Assembly: GCA_021234155.1 (NCBI GenBank)
Contig: JAJEKV010000004.1
Coordinates: forward strand, 10,728,109-10,792,108
Direction of reading: 5' to 3'
From: Isoetes taiwanensis
Lineage: Eukaryota; Streptophyta; Lycopodiopsida; Isoetales; Isoetaceae
Length of the DNA stretch: 64,000 nucleotides
The notes beneath the pieces are model-generated. The model saw nothing but the letters and a program-made list of their open reading frames with translations, did no database searches and was not told the origin of the DNA. A program made the position numbers and the translations under genes. Below, piece by piece: positions 8,691 to 30,290 of this stretch (positions are counted from its first letter, which is position 1; each line of letters opens with the position of its first letter).

Positions 8691-9110
8691 ATGATCAGGA
8701 GGGATGACCTCGGGCCACCCGACCAGGACTATGGCCAAAGATATGGCGAATATCCAGAATGGGATGAAGGTTATGAGATCGAACCCCCGCCACCGGGAGA
8801 ACCCTATGATCCAGCAAAAGGGTTGGAGATAGTTAACATCCTTAGGGACAGAGCTTTCGAGGACCTGAAGCAGATGCTGTGCCGCACATGGGACTATTGG
8901 AGCATGACCAGGCACGAGGCTTTCGAGGACGCCAATGACCACATGTGGCAACTCTTCTATGCTTTGAGAAGGCTTTTCAATCTTCTCATTGTTAGCCCAA
9001 CGTGGGAATACCAACCAGTCATTGTCCAGGCCTGGGCACGCTACAAGCTCGTTAGGGCTGTGCGTGAGAGTGTTCGCTACTCGATCCTGTACCCCTTTGC
9101 GAACCCCTAG
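8691..9110 (+). CDS. ORF3: small unrecognised protein, about 139 aa
   Basis: The first ATG is at 8691, but the frame is open from about 8649, so a spliced N-terminal extension is possible. The N-terminal third is acidic and Pro-rich (EWDEGYEIEPPPPGEPYDP); the remainder looks helical, with many Trp, Tyr and Arg residues (TWDYWSMTRHEAFED, ALRRLFNLLIV). I recognise no family. It lies between ORF2 and gag, same strand, each separated by 250-300 bp of AT-rich spacer. Copy 2 carries it at about 47903-48369. Confidence 0.65.
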   Translation: MIRRDDLGPPDQDYGQRYGEYPEWDEGYEIEPPPPGEPYDPAKGLEIVNILRDRAFEDLKQMLCRTWDYWSMTRHEAFEDANDHMWQLFYALRRLFNLLIVSPTWEYQPVIVQAWARYKLVRAVRESVRYSILYPFANP

Positions 9111-9349
9111 GCCGGGTCTTTCCAGTTTCGTTTTTTTTTTTTTATGCTATTGTGAGCTCAACTTTAAGTTCCAGTTGTATCATGTTGTCTTTGTGTAATA
9201 CTCCTGTATCAACTTTTGGTGTGAAACTGCAATATAAAAGTTTTCCTTTTATAATAATAAATTTTCCCTATGTTCTCTCTCTACACTCTATCCGACATCA
9301 TAAAAATTTGAAAGAATTTATGTGCTATAATTATGCTTATACCTTTTTC
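9111..9349 (+). promoter_or_regulatory. ORF3-gag spacer with TATA-like motif
   Basis: AT-rich spacer with a T11-12 tract near 9130 and TATAAAAG at 9233-9240, 110 bp before the gag ATG. It may be an internal promoter for gag-pol or chance in AT-rich DNA. The same motif is preserved in copy 2 at about 48484-48491. Confidence 0.3.
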
Positions 9350-10680
9350 ATGCTCGATTTAGACGGTGCACGCAATGCCGCCTGGCAGACACCCTCCAAC
9401 GCCAGTAGGCTGACACCTGAACAGGAACTGATGTTAATGAAAAGACAATTGGTCGAATTACAGACTTATGTGTTGCATGCCAACCCACCACAGCAAACAC
9501 AGGAAGACGGACCGGAGTTACCTCCGCTACCGCCAAGTCCACCTACACAACAGCCATCTCCCCCTGGAGCCAGTCCTGTACCTGCACCGAGGAGGCCCCA
9601 TGCTAAGCGTCGCCGAAGTTCCTCTAGGGATAGCGCCACTTCCTCACGCTCAACCACTTCTGTGTCTTCGGGTTCATCGGTGTCAGCTGGTGACCATGCA
9701 AAGCGCCGGGATAAGGAATACTGTAAGACGGTTGATACATCAATAACTAGTATATGGAAGAATAGGAAATTGGCCCAGTTTGATGGGAAATCCAGGCTGA
9801 CCAATGCGTAATCCTCGGTTGGACGAAATAAAGGAGTTCGGGAAGTCCTATGGCATGACGGAAAAGGATACAGGAAAGGTTGCCACCACCAACCTTACAG
9901 GAGCTGCCCGTATTTGGTGGAAGGGCTATGCCAGGGCCAAGCATCTAGACAGGAGCAGATGCAACTTCAGAAAGTTTGCCAAAGCATTCAAGTCGCATTA
10001 TGTGCCTCGTGCGCACAAATGCCGCCAGAAATTCAAACCTTTATAGGTTGGAGCGTATGGGTATGCCTCGCCTCAGGCTTACATTGATGAATTTATGCGC
10101 CTGAGGCTGTATGTACCAGGTATGAATGAAAAGAGAGCCGTAGAGGGTTATATTGAAGGGTTGGCCCCATCAATCAAACGGATGGTTAAGGCCATAGACC
10201 CGAAATCAGTTGCGGAGGCTGAGGCTAAGGCATTGAGCCTCGAGGAGGACACACCAAGGAACCAGTATCCGCGTCCCGCCCTTACTACCGCCCCGCCATC
10301 CACACCATACAAACCCTGCTCGCTAAGTCCGGGGCCCTCTCGCCAGAACTTCGTATGGTCAGCCGTGAAAAGAAAGTTACCTTCAATACGGCTGACAAAC
10401 AGGGCAATGTCAGTAAGGAAGTACGGAACCTCTTACAGTCTATTCCTAAGGAGGCCCGAGAACAGCTCCGCCGGGATAAGGCATGCTACAGGTGTATGCG
10501 GCCCGGGCACTTTATGCACAATTGTCCTTATGTTACGCAGACGCCTACCGGCCATGGCCGACCCCCGATTGGGACGATCTAGAGAGTCGACCTTACCCGC
10601 TGAAGAGGAGGCTCCCCGAAAGTACATTCACGCGGTCGGCCTCATATCCTTGCAGCTATAGAAACCGGTAATGCCGAAGT
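9350..10680 (+). pseudogene. Gypsy gag (frameshifted)
   Basis: The in-frame ATG at 9350 opens a Gag N-terminus (ELMLMKRQLVELQTYVLHA), then a Pro-rich stretch and an Arg/Ser-rich basic stretch (9590-9690). After a break near 9800 come the retrotransposon Gag core (LTGAARIWWKGYA, 9895-9940; RLYVPGMNEKRAVEGYIEGL, about 10105-10165) and, in another frame, a CCHC zinc knuckle CYRCMRPGHFMHNC at 10484-10525. Gag forms the particle and binds RNA. Most breaks sit at CAG/CTG sites that differ between the two copies, so they are likely read errors. Confidence 0.87.
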
Positions 10681-10689
10681 CACCCTCGC

Positions 10690-11027
10690 TGTCATTTCCA
10701 CCATAGGTCAAGTAGACAAGAAGCCTTTCATAATTCTTATGGATACGGGAAGTACACATAATTTTGCTTCTCCTAGGATGGCACAGTCCTACAAATTTTG
10801 AAACATTAAGGTCCCCACCAAGGCCCCGCCACTCTAGCCGCTGGTAAGGTCGCATATACCGTGACCGCCGCGATCAACCTTAAGATGCAGCTGCCGTGCA
10901 CCACGCTTTGGGTGCCGAAGTTGATGGATATTGGTAAATACGACCTCATTGTTGGTATGGAATTCTTGGCATCCGCAAAAGCCAACATAGATCGCGAGAA
11001 GAGGGAAGTTACCTTCAACGCAATGGC
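10690..11027 (+). pseudogene. Gypsy aspartic protease
   Basis: ILMDTGSTHNFASPRM begins near 10736; the catalytic Asp of DTGS is encoded at 10742-10744. Downstream, [21 protein letters not shown] (about 10930-10990) matches the second half of retropepsins, where a DxILGMDWL-like motif is usual. Frames change near 10800. The enzyme matures the polyprotein. Confidence 0.85.
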
Positions 11028-12580
11028 ATGGAGCCCGCCGTGACTATCAAAGGTGAACCATTCAACCCTATCATGCGCCTATCTCCATCGTGCTTAGATA
11101 GAGCTATACGCAAGGGAAAGCTCCTTTGTATCATTAGCCTTGCTTCCATAGAGTCAGATGCTAAACAGAAGCAAGAAATCGATACCTTGCCAGAGGGGAT
11201 TGCTCATCTTCTCCGGGAATTTGGTGACCTTTTCCCAGATGAGATCCAGAAGCTCCCTCCTTTTAGAGGGGTGGAATGTGAAATAGCTTTAGAACCAGGT
11301 ACGAAGCCTACCAGCAAGGCCCCGTACCGTATGAGTCCTCCAGAACTGGCAGAACTTAAGAAGCAACTTCAGGAGTTACTAAACCTAGGTTTCATCCGAC
11401 CTAGCGTTTCGCCTTTTGGCGCTCCTATTCTCTTCGTTAAGAAGAAGGACGGCTCGCTGAGAATGTGTATTGATTATCGGCAACTCAACAAGCATACCAT
11501 CAAGAATCGCTGTGCTTTGCCTAGGGCAGATGACCTAATGGATCAGTTGCAAGGGGCTAAGTATTTCTCAAAGATTGATCTACGCTCCGGATACCATCAG
11601 ATAAGGATTAAAGAGGAGGACATCCATAAATCTGCTTTTCATACTAGATATGGGCATTATGAATTTACAGTTATGCCTTTTGGACTAACTAATGCCCCAG
11701 CAACTTTCATGCGACTAATGAATGATGTCTTTCGACAATACCTGGATGATTTTGTTGTTATTTTCTTCGACGACATTCTTATCTATAGTAAGACCCTCGA
11801 GGAGCATGAGAAACATCTTAGATTAGCCCTACAAAAGCTAAGGCGTCATCAGCTCTATGCCAAGTTCTCTAAGTGCAAGTTTGCCACTCCGAAGGTCGAT
11901 TATTTGGGCCATGTCATTTCGGCAGAGGGAATTGCTACAGACCCGGCAAAGATAGAGGCTGTAAGAGAATGGCCTATTCCAACGAATGTTTCTAAGGTCC
12001 GCAGTTTCTTGGGATTAGCAGGATATTATCGAAAATTTGTAAAGGATTTTGCGAATATTGCAGCCCCTCTTACAAATCTCACAAAGCATGAGAAGGTGAA
12101 GGATTGGATGGACCACTGGAAGACAAAAGTTCAGGGGAGTTTCCAGCAGCTTAAAGACGCCTTAACATCCGCACCAGTTCTCACATTGCCCGATCCTGAG
12201 CAGGATAAACTAGTGGCGACGGATGCCAGTAAGATTGCCACCGGTGGAGTCCTAATGCAGGAGGGGAGGGTCATTGCTTATGATTCAAAGAAAATGAACG
12301 AGACAGAGCAGCGATATCCTACCCATGATCAGGAATTGTTAGCCGTTGTCCGTGCCTTGCGAATATGGAGACACTACCTTCTTGGTAGAAGATTCCAGTT
12401 GGATACGGATCATCAAAGTCTCCGTTATTTGTCCACCCAGCCGAATCTCAACCTCCGCCAGAGAAGATGGATGGAATTTCTGGAGGAATATGATTTTGAG
12501 ATTATGTACAAGTCTAGCAAGCACAATGTGGTTGCGGATGCATTGTCACGCCATCCCTTGGTGACCCGAACCCATTGTAA
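11028..12580 (+). pseudogene. Gypsy reverse transcriptase and RNase H
   Basis: The longest intact pol frame (to 12965). RT motifs in order: [75 protein letters not shown] and the catalytic [10 protein letters not shown], with the two Asp at 11769-11774. RNase H follows (about 12190-12560) with VATDAS, the [11 protein letters not shown] helix, TDHQSL and a terminal NVVADALSR. All expected catalytic residues are visible, so this domain could be active on its own. It is labelled pseudogene because the whole polyprotein is interrupted. Confidence 0.93.
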
Positions 12581-13890
12581 TGCCATTTCTACACTCACCA
12601 GTGAGTTTGGGAAACAAATAGAGCAAACCTTAGCTACAGATCCAGAGTTCTGTGACATTTGGGATAGTTTGGCTAAGGAAGCTCGCACGGATAAGGAGCG
12701 CGAAGCCTTTCGTGCGTATAAGAAAGAGGGCAACTTATTATATCATAAGGATAAGTTGTGCGTACCTGAGACGTCGGGAGTACGTAAGCTAATCCTCCAC
12801 GACACCCACAACAGCCCTATAGCTGGACATGCGGGGTTTATGAAAACCTACTTTAAGATTCGCTCCAGCTATTTCGCCTTCTATGAAAAGGGACATTGCC
12901 GATACATTAAGCAAGGTCGTGTGTCAAAGAAACCAAAGCCGAAAGCGCTTAAGGATTCCATTTGAAGTTGCAACCTCTGGATGTGCCCAATGCCAAATGG
13001 GAGGTGATAACCATGGATTTCATTGTGGGCCTTCCACCTAACTCTCCGGGGTATGATGCCTTAATGGTAGTCGCCGACAAACTATAGAAAATGGCTCATT
13101 TCTTGCCATGTCGGACCAATCGGACAGCCTTTGATATCGCTTCGCTATTCGCCAAGGAAATCTTCGACATTACGGAATGCCACAAGTAATTGTGTGGGAT
13201 AGGGATCCCAAATTTGTAAGTGCATTCTCGAAAGATTTCTTTGCCACCATTCGCACCAAGCTTGCTATGAGTACAAAGATATCATCCTCAAAACGATGGT
13301 TAGACGAACGCACCAATCGCATTATAGAGGATATGCTAAGAAGTTATGTGTGGAGTAAGCAATCACAATGGGTCGAATATATTTATCCGGGTCGAGTTTG
13401 CCTATAACAAAGATGAAATAGGAGTCTTCCGCAATGTCTCCCTTTATGATAAACTATGGTTACCAATGTCTTACCCGCACACTTGGCATAACCCCGCTTC
13501 TAAGGTGGAGGTTTCTCAAAAACTCCTCCTGGAGATGCAAGCTCTGGTCGAAGAAGTTCGGGGCTACTTATTAGCTGCACGCAGTCGTCAGAAGAGTGTA
13601 GCCGATAAGCACAGAACCCCACGCGTTTTTCAGGTTGGCGAATCAGTTTGGCTTAAGATTAAAATGAAGCAAGCCAAGCTTAAAATTGGCAACTGCAAAA
13701 AGTTGGCCCCCAGATGGGCTGGACCGTTCAAGATTATTGAGCGCGTTGGAGAGCAGGCATATCGCTTAGAATTGCCGCCCCGCTTGAAGATCCACAAGGT
13801 CTTTCACTTGAGTCTTCTGAAACAACACACCCCTGATCCAGAGGAGGTTTTGGATACCCCAACCCTCCTAGAAATGACAGAAGAGCAACT
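12581..13890 (+). pseudogene. Gypsy integrase with GPY/F module
   Basis: The His pair of the HHCC zinc finger is present ([14 protein letters not shown], about 12797-12840), but the Cys pair is lost in a corrupted patch at 12879-12965; copy 2 keeps it (QCQVCQQT, near 52160-52190). Core motifs: [13 protein letters not shown] (first Asp), [10 protein letters not shown] (second Asp, about 13198) and ERTNRIIEDML (about 13308). The expected catalytic Glu lies near the second motif pair. The GPY/F-type module WAGPFKIIERVGEQAYRLEL lies at about 13718-13777. Stops at 13085-13087 and 13301-13303 are shared with copy 2. Confidence 0.88.
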
Positions 13891-13899
13891 CGAAATAGT

Positions 13900-14143
13900 G
13901 CCTGAAGCTCTTCTGGATCGAGCTTACAAACAAACCAGAAGGACTCAGATGTTGCAATACTTGGTTAAGTGGAAGCACTTACCAGTTGAGGATGCTACGT
14001 GGGTGATGAAGATAGATCTTGACAAGCATTATCCAGACTTCATGTGCGAATCGGAAGGCCGCACCATCAACGATGCTATCAACCCCGCAGCCGGCGGTAA
14101 GCTTAGAAGCTTAATTGCCAGGAGTAGCGCCTTAGAGGGGTAG
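13900..14143 (+). CDS. Integrase C-terminal chromodomain
   Basis: The end of the open frame that starts at 13346 contains a chromodomain-like fold: ALLDRAYKQTRR, then MLQYLVKWKHLPVEDATWV and an acidic helix to KHYPDF. YLVKWKHLP.EDATW is the usual core of chromovirus chromodomains; the aromatic cage appears incomplete, as in many plant members. Chromodomains of this group bind histone marks and guide integration. Stop TAG at 14141-14143. Confidence 0.85.
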
Positions 14144-14632
14144 ATGCATCATAAATAATAACAAGTTACCGATGATGAGATCACCTTGTGTTCTCTAGGA
14201 CGTGGTGTACTGTCAATGTTGACCTAACCACAACTTGTTGCAGAGCATATAGTTGATAGGCCGCGTTCCTTTCGGCTACAATGGGAACTTGACCATTCCC
14301 TATGCTCCAATGAACTACAAACCATAGACATGATAGGTTCCCTGATAGATAGGACTTTTTTTGTAATTATTATAAGGGGGTGGTCCCTTCAACCACAATT
14401 TCATCATATGTACTGATATACTCACATGTGCAGGCCAGTAAGCAGCACGTGCCCTGCCCATGCTAGAGGGTTGCTGATGCCCCGAATTCTTCAGTTTTGT
14501 TTTTGTCTACATGTTTTGTTTATTGTTCCACTGATGTTGGTATTGGACTTAGGTCCTTGAACTTTTTGATTATGATAATCATGTGAAATGCACCTCGGTG
14601 CTTGAACTGTTTTTCAAACTTTAAAGTTTTGC
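14144..14632 (+). other. Gypsy sequence after pol, non-coding
   Basis: No ORF or RNA gene is evident. Conserved in copy 2 (53345-53865), which supports its being part of the element. It ends in TA-rich sequence where the fold-back begins. Confidence 0.55.
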
Positions 14633-17437
<2,805 letters not shown>

Positions 17438-17760
17438 TGGGTCCTATGGGGGGTTGAATGTTGTATAACTTTGATCCTGGCCGTTGATCTTTTGAGGTGG
17501 CACGACGACAACCCTTGGATTTGATGGGGGGGCATGCATGGGGCATGCATGGGGCATGCACCCCATCCCCGGGCGCCGACGGCACGCTTGAAATCGTGGG
17601 CCCTTGATTTCTTTTTAGGAAGGTGTAAAGGAAGGTGCCCCTTATTTGGGGCTTTTCATCTAGGCCGTTGGATCTAGGTATTTGATCTCGGCCATCCATA
17701 AGAAAGTCAACAAAATTAAATGCTGGCATCACCTCTTATGTCATATTTTTTTCATTTTAA
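17438..17760. repeat. MITE-like segment
   Basis: Contains GCATGCATGGGGCATGCA, GGCCGTTGGATCTA and CCTTATTTGGGGCTTTTC motifs. Related motifs occur in the fold-back arms (ACCGTTGGATCAAAGG, about 14821-14838) and at 29770-30020, so it seems to be a diverged member of the same non-autonomous family. No coding capacity. Repeated at about 56995-57300. Confidence 0.5.
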
Positions 17761-18705
17761 TTTAAAACCTAGTGGTGATGTGACGCACCATACCTTTAAA
17801 TTATTACTAATGCGTAGAGAAAGGTGCTTTGCTTCATAAGGGAATTAAATAGTGGATGTTTATTAAATATGGGATGTTTATGTAATGTTGGCACATTATT
17901 ATAATTAATGTAGGTAGCCTAGTGCACAGGGCCATGGCGGAACTGGAAACTGAAGGGCAAGCATTTGATGGTTTCGTCCTTGATGCTTAATGTGACCTCC
18001 TCTGTTGTGTATGGTGATGCTAAAATATGAAGCGGCGTTCCTTTTGCAGTCCTGGGTTTTAAATCTAGTATCTGTGTCATATTTCGTGGTGGATTGGGCG
18101 GCCATGGCATTGGGTCCTTAAAAAGGGTCTGCGCCATGGCAAAGTTCTTCCTTACTTACTTGCCATGGCTAAATTTTCGTTGGAAAGGGGAAGAATGTAT
18201 TGGGTTTTAAAGCTTGTTACCCATTGCATTTTCTGGGCCAAAAGCCGTCTAATTTAGAGATCACAAATCTATTTATGAGCTGCAAAGTGGTGCGATTGAA
18301 GAAATAATGCAATGCTGTGGTACAAAGCTATCTGACAAGCATCTAATTCACAGTTTTACCGGAGTAACAGGCATGCACAAGTGCCATAGATGGAGCTAAG
18401 AAGAGAAAGGAAAGTGAATGGCGAAGAATGAGTAGCTATGAGTAAAATATTGTGTGTTTTCTCTTCAAGGAAAAGGCCTTTGGCCCTCTGCTGGGTTATG
18501 GTATTTTAGTGTTGTGAGTTATTTTTTTTTCCTTTTTATGGTGTCTTGTTGGATTGTAAATGTATAACGTTGAGTTAGTGATTCAAAGGATCGGGAGTGA
18601 TGTAATATTAAGAAGAAGGAGAAGCTTCCGGCCCATAGTCCAAGTCCTAAGCAAAGGAAGAAGAATAGAAAAGCAAGTTTTACAAGAGACAAACTACGGA
18701 CCGCC

Positions 18706-18763
18706 ATGAAGTTCATGAAACTAGGATCCAAGCCCGATGTTTTCCAATGGATGGAAATGTAAT
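18706..18763 (+). pseudogene. Captured NPH3/RPT2-family gene, first exon
   Basis: ATG in good context opens MKFMKLGSKPDVFQ, the conserved start of many plant NPH3/RPT2-family proteins (BTB-NPH3 adaptors for CUL3 ubiquitin ligases in phototropin and auxin-linked signalling). It is followed by a consensus 5' splice site, GTAAGT, at 18764. In copy 2 the exon is 58286-58344 and one base longer, restoring the frame before the donor. The region 17761-18705 upstream may be captured promoter or 5' UTR; nothing else is recognisable there. Confidence 0.8.
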
Positions 18764-19685
18764 GTAAGTTCCGATTTTCTGTTTTTGTAGATTCTTCCTT
18801 CATAGCCGATCTCAATTTATGAAAAGCAGAGATGCCACTTTGCTTTGTGGGTTCTGTCAATTCTATTCTAGTCCGGTGCTAATCAAAGCTTTATTCGCAG
18901 CGCTCCTTGGATATGTGTAAATATTTGGGTCTTAAAATCCGTTTCTTTTTGCCGCATTACGGTATATTTGCGAATTGGGCTTCTTCTGCAAAAACTAAGC
19001 AGCCAAAAGGTCCAGATTGGCCGGCTTTAAACAATGCCTAGGAATGCCTGTCTCTTGACGAAGTCTAGTTCACATTTTTTCTATCATGTGCTACTTTTCC
19101 TCATGAAGTCTGTACGGATTTGCTGGAACAATTAGGGCAGCTGAACATAAGGTACGATTCTTAGTGTGAAATGCAGCATTTGGGCTATTTTTTGGGCAAA
19201 GCCGTCTTTAAAATGCAGCTCCTTTGCCATGCCCAGAGTCTGGACTGCTCCCCTTTGACGAAATGCCCCGCCTCGAGCCTCACGGGCATCTTGGATTGAT
19301 GACCGGAGTGGCATTGCAACACTCACTCTCGAAGATTATGGCTGTAAGACAAAATTTGTTGTTGCAAGTGTAGCATCTTCAATTTGAAGTGCATAGATAC
19401 ATCTTAGTCCCCTTTATTTCCTATATGTTAGAGGGATAAGCCTCAAGGCATTGTCTCTGCTAATAAACTGTTCATTAAGAAGGTGAATGAAGGAAGCTGC
19501 ACGGTCACTGTAGGAGGAAAAAGCTTTTGAAGGATGAGAGAACGCGGAAGCTTGATTATAATTAAGCCATTGGACCATATCCTTACAATATTTTCATGAT
19601 TTATCCTGTGGATTTGTTGCTTACAAAGTATTGTGCCACCTGACTCCTATAAAGCTAGGATTTTGACATGTTTCTTATGTTGCAG

Positions 19686-19827
19686 AGCAGTGTTTCCAGT
19701 ATCATGGGCATTCAGTGTCACAGGAATAGTTTCTGGATTCCTTATAATGTCAGCGGTTACAGTAGCAAATGCTTACACATGCGGATTGCTTCTAAAGGAA
19801 GCTCATAAAACAGGGGACAATGACTAA
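19686..19827 (+). pseudogene. Captured exon, possibly amino-acid transporter (AAAP-like)
   Basis: An acceptor, TTTCTTATGTTGCAG, precedes an open stretch reading VSWAFSVTGIVSGFLIM, then a hydrophobic helix and YTCGLLLKEAHKTGDND before TAA. The pattern (P..AF..TG...G, hydrophobic span, YT..LL) resembles the first membrane segments of AAAP-family amino-acid transporters, where Tyr would be expected at the stop. It lies between two NPH3 exons, in place of the expected second NPH3 exon, so the block is a mosaic. Identification is moderate at best. Copy 2: 59270-59411. Confidence 0.45.
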
Positions 19828-19939
19828 GAATCTCTCTCTTTGGAATTGGTCTCTTTATACATATGCTTTGGACAGTCTCTATGGAAATGGTTTCTATAAG
19901 AATGTTTTCTAGAGAACCGACTCCTTGTGGTGTTGACAG

Positions 19940-20374
19940 TTTCCCCTCCTATCTAAGAGTGGCCGCTTTCATAAGATGATCGTCGAAGCTCGGGAACAGA
20001 ACAGAGATGAGATTCAACTAGATGATTTCCCGGTGGGGTTGAATCATTTACACTCTGTGCAAAGTTCTGCTAGAATTACAATCATGCTTAATGCGTATAA
20101 CGTGGTAGCAGTGCGCTGCGGGGCAGAGAATCTGGAAATGACTGAAACAATTGAGAAAGGGAACCTCATATTTAAGCTTGAAGTGTTTTTGAATTCAAGC
20201 ATTTTCCGCAGCTGGAAGGATTCCATTATAACCTTACAAAGCACCAGATCTCTCTTGCCTGGGGCTGAGGATTTGAAAATCATAAGTAGATGCGTGGACT
20301 CAATTGCTTCAGAGACATCAGTTGATCCATCCAAAGTGGAGTGGTCTTATACATATACACGCGCTAACGTATAG
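19940..20374 (+). pseudogene. Captured NPH3/RPT2-family gene, BTB-to-NPH3 exon
   Basis: After an acceptor-like TGTTGACAG, the frame reads [98 protein letters not shown] and [14 protein letters not shown]. These are the end of the BTB domain and the start of the NPH3 domain of plant NPH3/RPT2-like proteins. About 20 residues of the central BTB fold appear scrambled (LNHLHSVQSSA). Stop after RANV. The remaining three quarters of a typical protein is missing. Splice sites are retained, so the capture came from DNA or unspliced RNA. Copy 2: 59524-59956. Confidence 0.88.
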
Positions 20375-28735
<8,361 letters not shown>

Positions 28736-28838
28736 AAATATATATATATATATATACTTATGAATAAGGAATTACCTTCCTTCATAATCTATTTCTTCCT
28801 ATATTTGTAAACACACCAATGCCGAGGACAAAGATTAA

Positions 28839-28854
28839 TTCTAGGAGGGGAGAA
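28839..28854 (+). other. Gypsy polypurine tract, copy 1
   Basis: CTAGGAGGGGAGAA immediately precedes the LTR start TGTGACG. This is the usual plus-strand primer position. Confidence 0.85.
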
Positions 28855-29386
28855 TGTGACGTTCAAGTATTTATACCGCCTATGTATAAATATATTGACC
28901 GCCACCAAGATAGATCACGCCACCCCGGGGTATGATAACCTAGTGGGTTGGCCACAAGGGATTTAATTAGCTATGTTAAATTAATTATAAAAGGATAATT
29001 ATCTAAATACTTGTTATTAAGTCACCTAATGGTGGGAAGGCCACTTGGCATAACCTCGGTGGTTACAGAGCATGGGGGTTGCTAACCGAAAGCCAATTAA
29101 AGGCAAATAGCCACCCATCTTACCCCATTTTAAATTTGGCCGGACCCGAGGGGAGCAGCTTCAAAGCCAAGGAACGATTCTTGAACACCCCCAATCGCCA
29201 AGACACCCTCGATATGTTGCCACCCCAAGTCTGTGACACTATGGAAGCACCCTTGATCTTTGACAACGGTCCAAATAAACATGGTTAGTGGTAGTTTAAC
29301 TTGCAAATTGTAGAATAATACTTTACAGGTATTCTTCTCGACTAGTTGGTTAAGATTAACCCTTCTTGGTAACTAGGAATACTTTA
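28855..29386 (+). repeat. Gypsy 3' LTR, copy 1, truncated
   Basis: Matches the first roughly 530 bp of the other gypsy LTRs and stops at AACTAGGAATACTTT, then changes to unrelated sequence. A doubled AATACTTT (29379-29386 and 29386-29395) marks the breakpoint. About 1 kb of LTR is missing. Confidence 0.85.
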
Positions 29387-30290
29387 ATACTTTTCGGCAT
29401 TGCTCCTCCTGCCTCCCCAACTTGTCGGATTTCATTTACCATTTTGGCTTCATCTCGCGTTCTTTAACATTCAATTCCGCTGTTCTAAGGGTCGCGATCA
29501 TTTCCGGGCTTATGAGTTTCGTAATTGTTAAAATAATTATATGTACAATTATATAAGTGTACCAATGTATAGAGATTTTGGTGTCGCCGCCGATCATTCT
29601 GCATTCGAGATCCGGACGCACCGTGGAGCCACCTCAATCCACCCTGGGCAGGCCTCAAATGTGGCGAGATTTTGGTAGCCGCTCGACCGCCTGTATCTCG
29701 ATCCCGACGTGGCTCCCTCGTGGAGCCACCTCAATCCACCCCAAGCAATCTCTCTCATTTGGGACTTTCTTGATCTAGGCCGTCGAATGCCGGATCAATG
29801 GACAAGATTTAGCCACATAAATTAAGTGCAATAAATGCCATGTGATGAGGTGTCTAATGCGATGAATGGCCTAGATGTCGCCACCACCTAAATTGAAGAG
29901 CAATAAATGCCACATGATGAGGTGGCAATATTATTAATTGCATTTAATGCTAATGCCCTTTATTTGGGGTTTTATCTCCAAGCCGTCGATATTAGGACGA
30001 TTCTCATTTATAAAAAGATCATCAAATTAAATGCAAGGTAGGAGGTTTTGTTAATATGTTGTTGTTTTTTTTTTCATTTTTTTGCCCTAGTGTTTTCCAA
30101 AACTTTGTGCCACGACGCAAGCCAATGCCATACGTATATCGTCTCACTTCCTCAACTATGGTCGGATGGCCATTTTGGCTCATCTCTGTCTTTTTAACAT
30201 CTAATCTATTGTTCGAGTGGTCGATCATCGCTTATGAGCTTCCGCAATTGTTGTTCGTCAAGGGCGTAACTAGGGAAGCATAACAGATTT
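29387..30290. repeat. MITE-like sequence flanked by a diverged ~100-bp repeat
   Basis: The stretch 29430-29530 (CCATTTTGGCTTCATCTC, GGGCTTATGAGTTTCG) is repeated in diverged form at 30165-30260. Between them lies a segment with two TGGAGCCACCTCAATCCACC boxes (29625-29644 and 29720-29739) and motifs shared with 17560-17720 (CCTTTATTTGGGG, AAATGCAAGG). No gene. Confidence 0.45.

Noticed and set aside
9466-9804. Minus-strand Cys/Gly-rich ORF of 112 aa
   Set aside because: It is the complement of the Pro- and Arg-rich gag region; gag motifs explain the plus strand.
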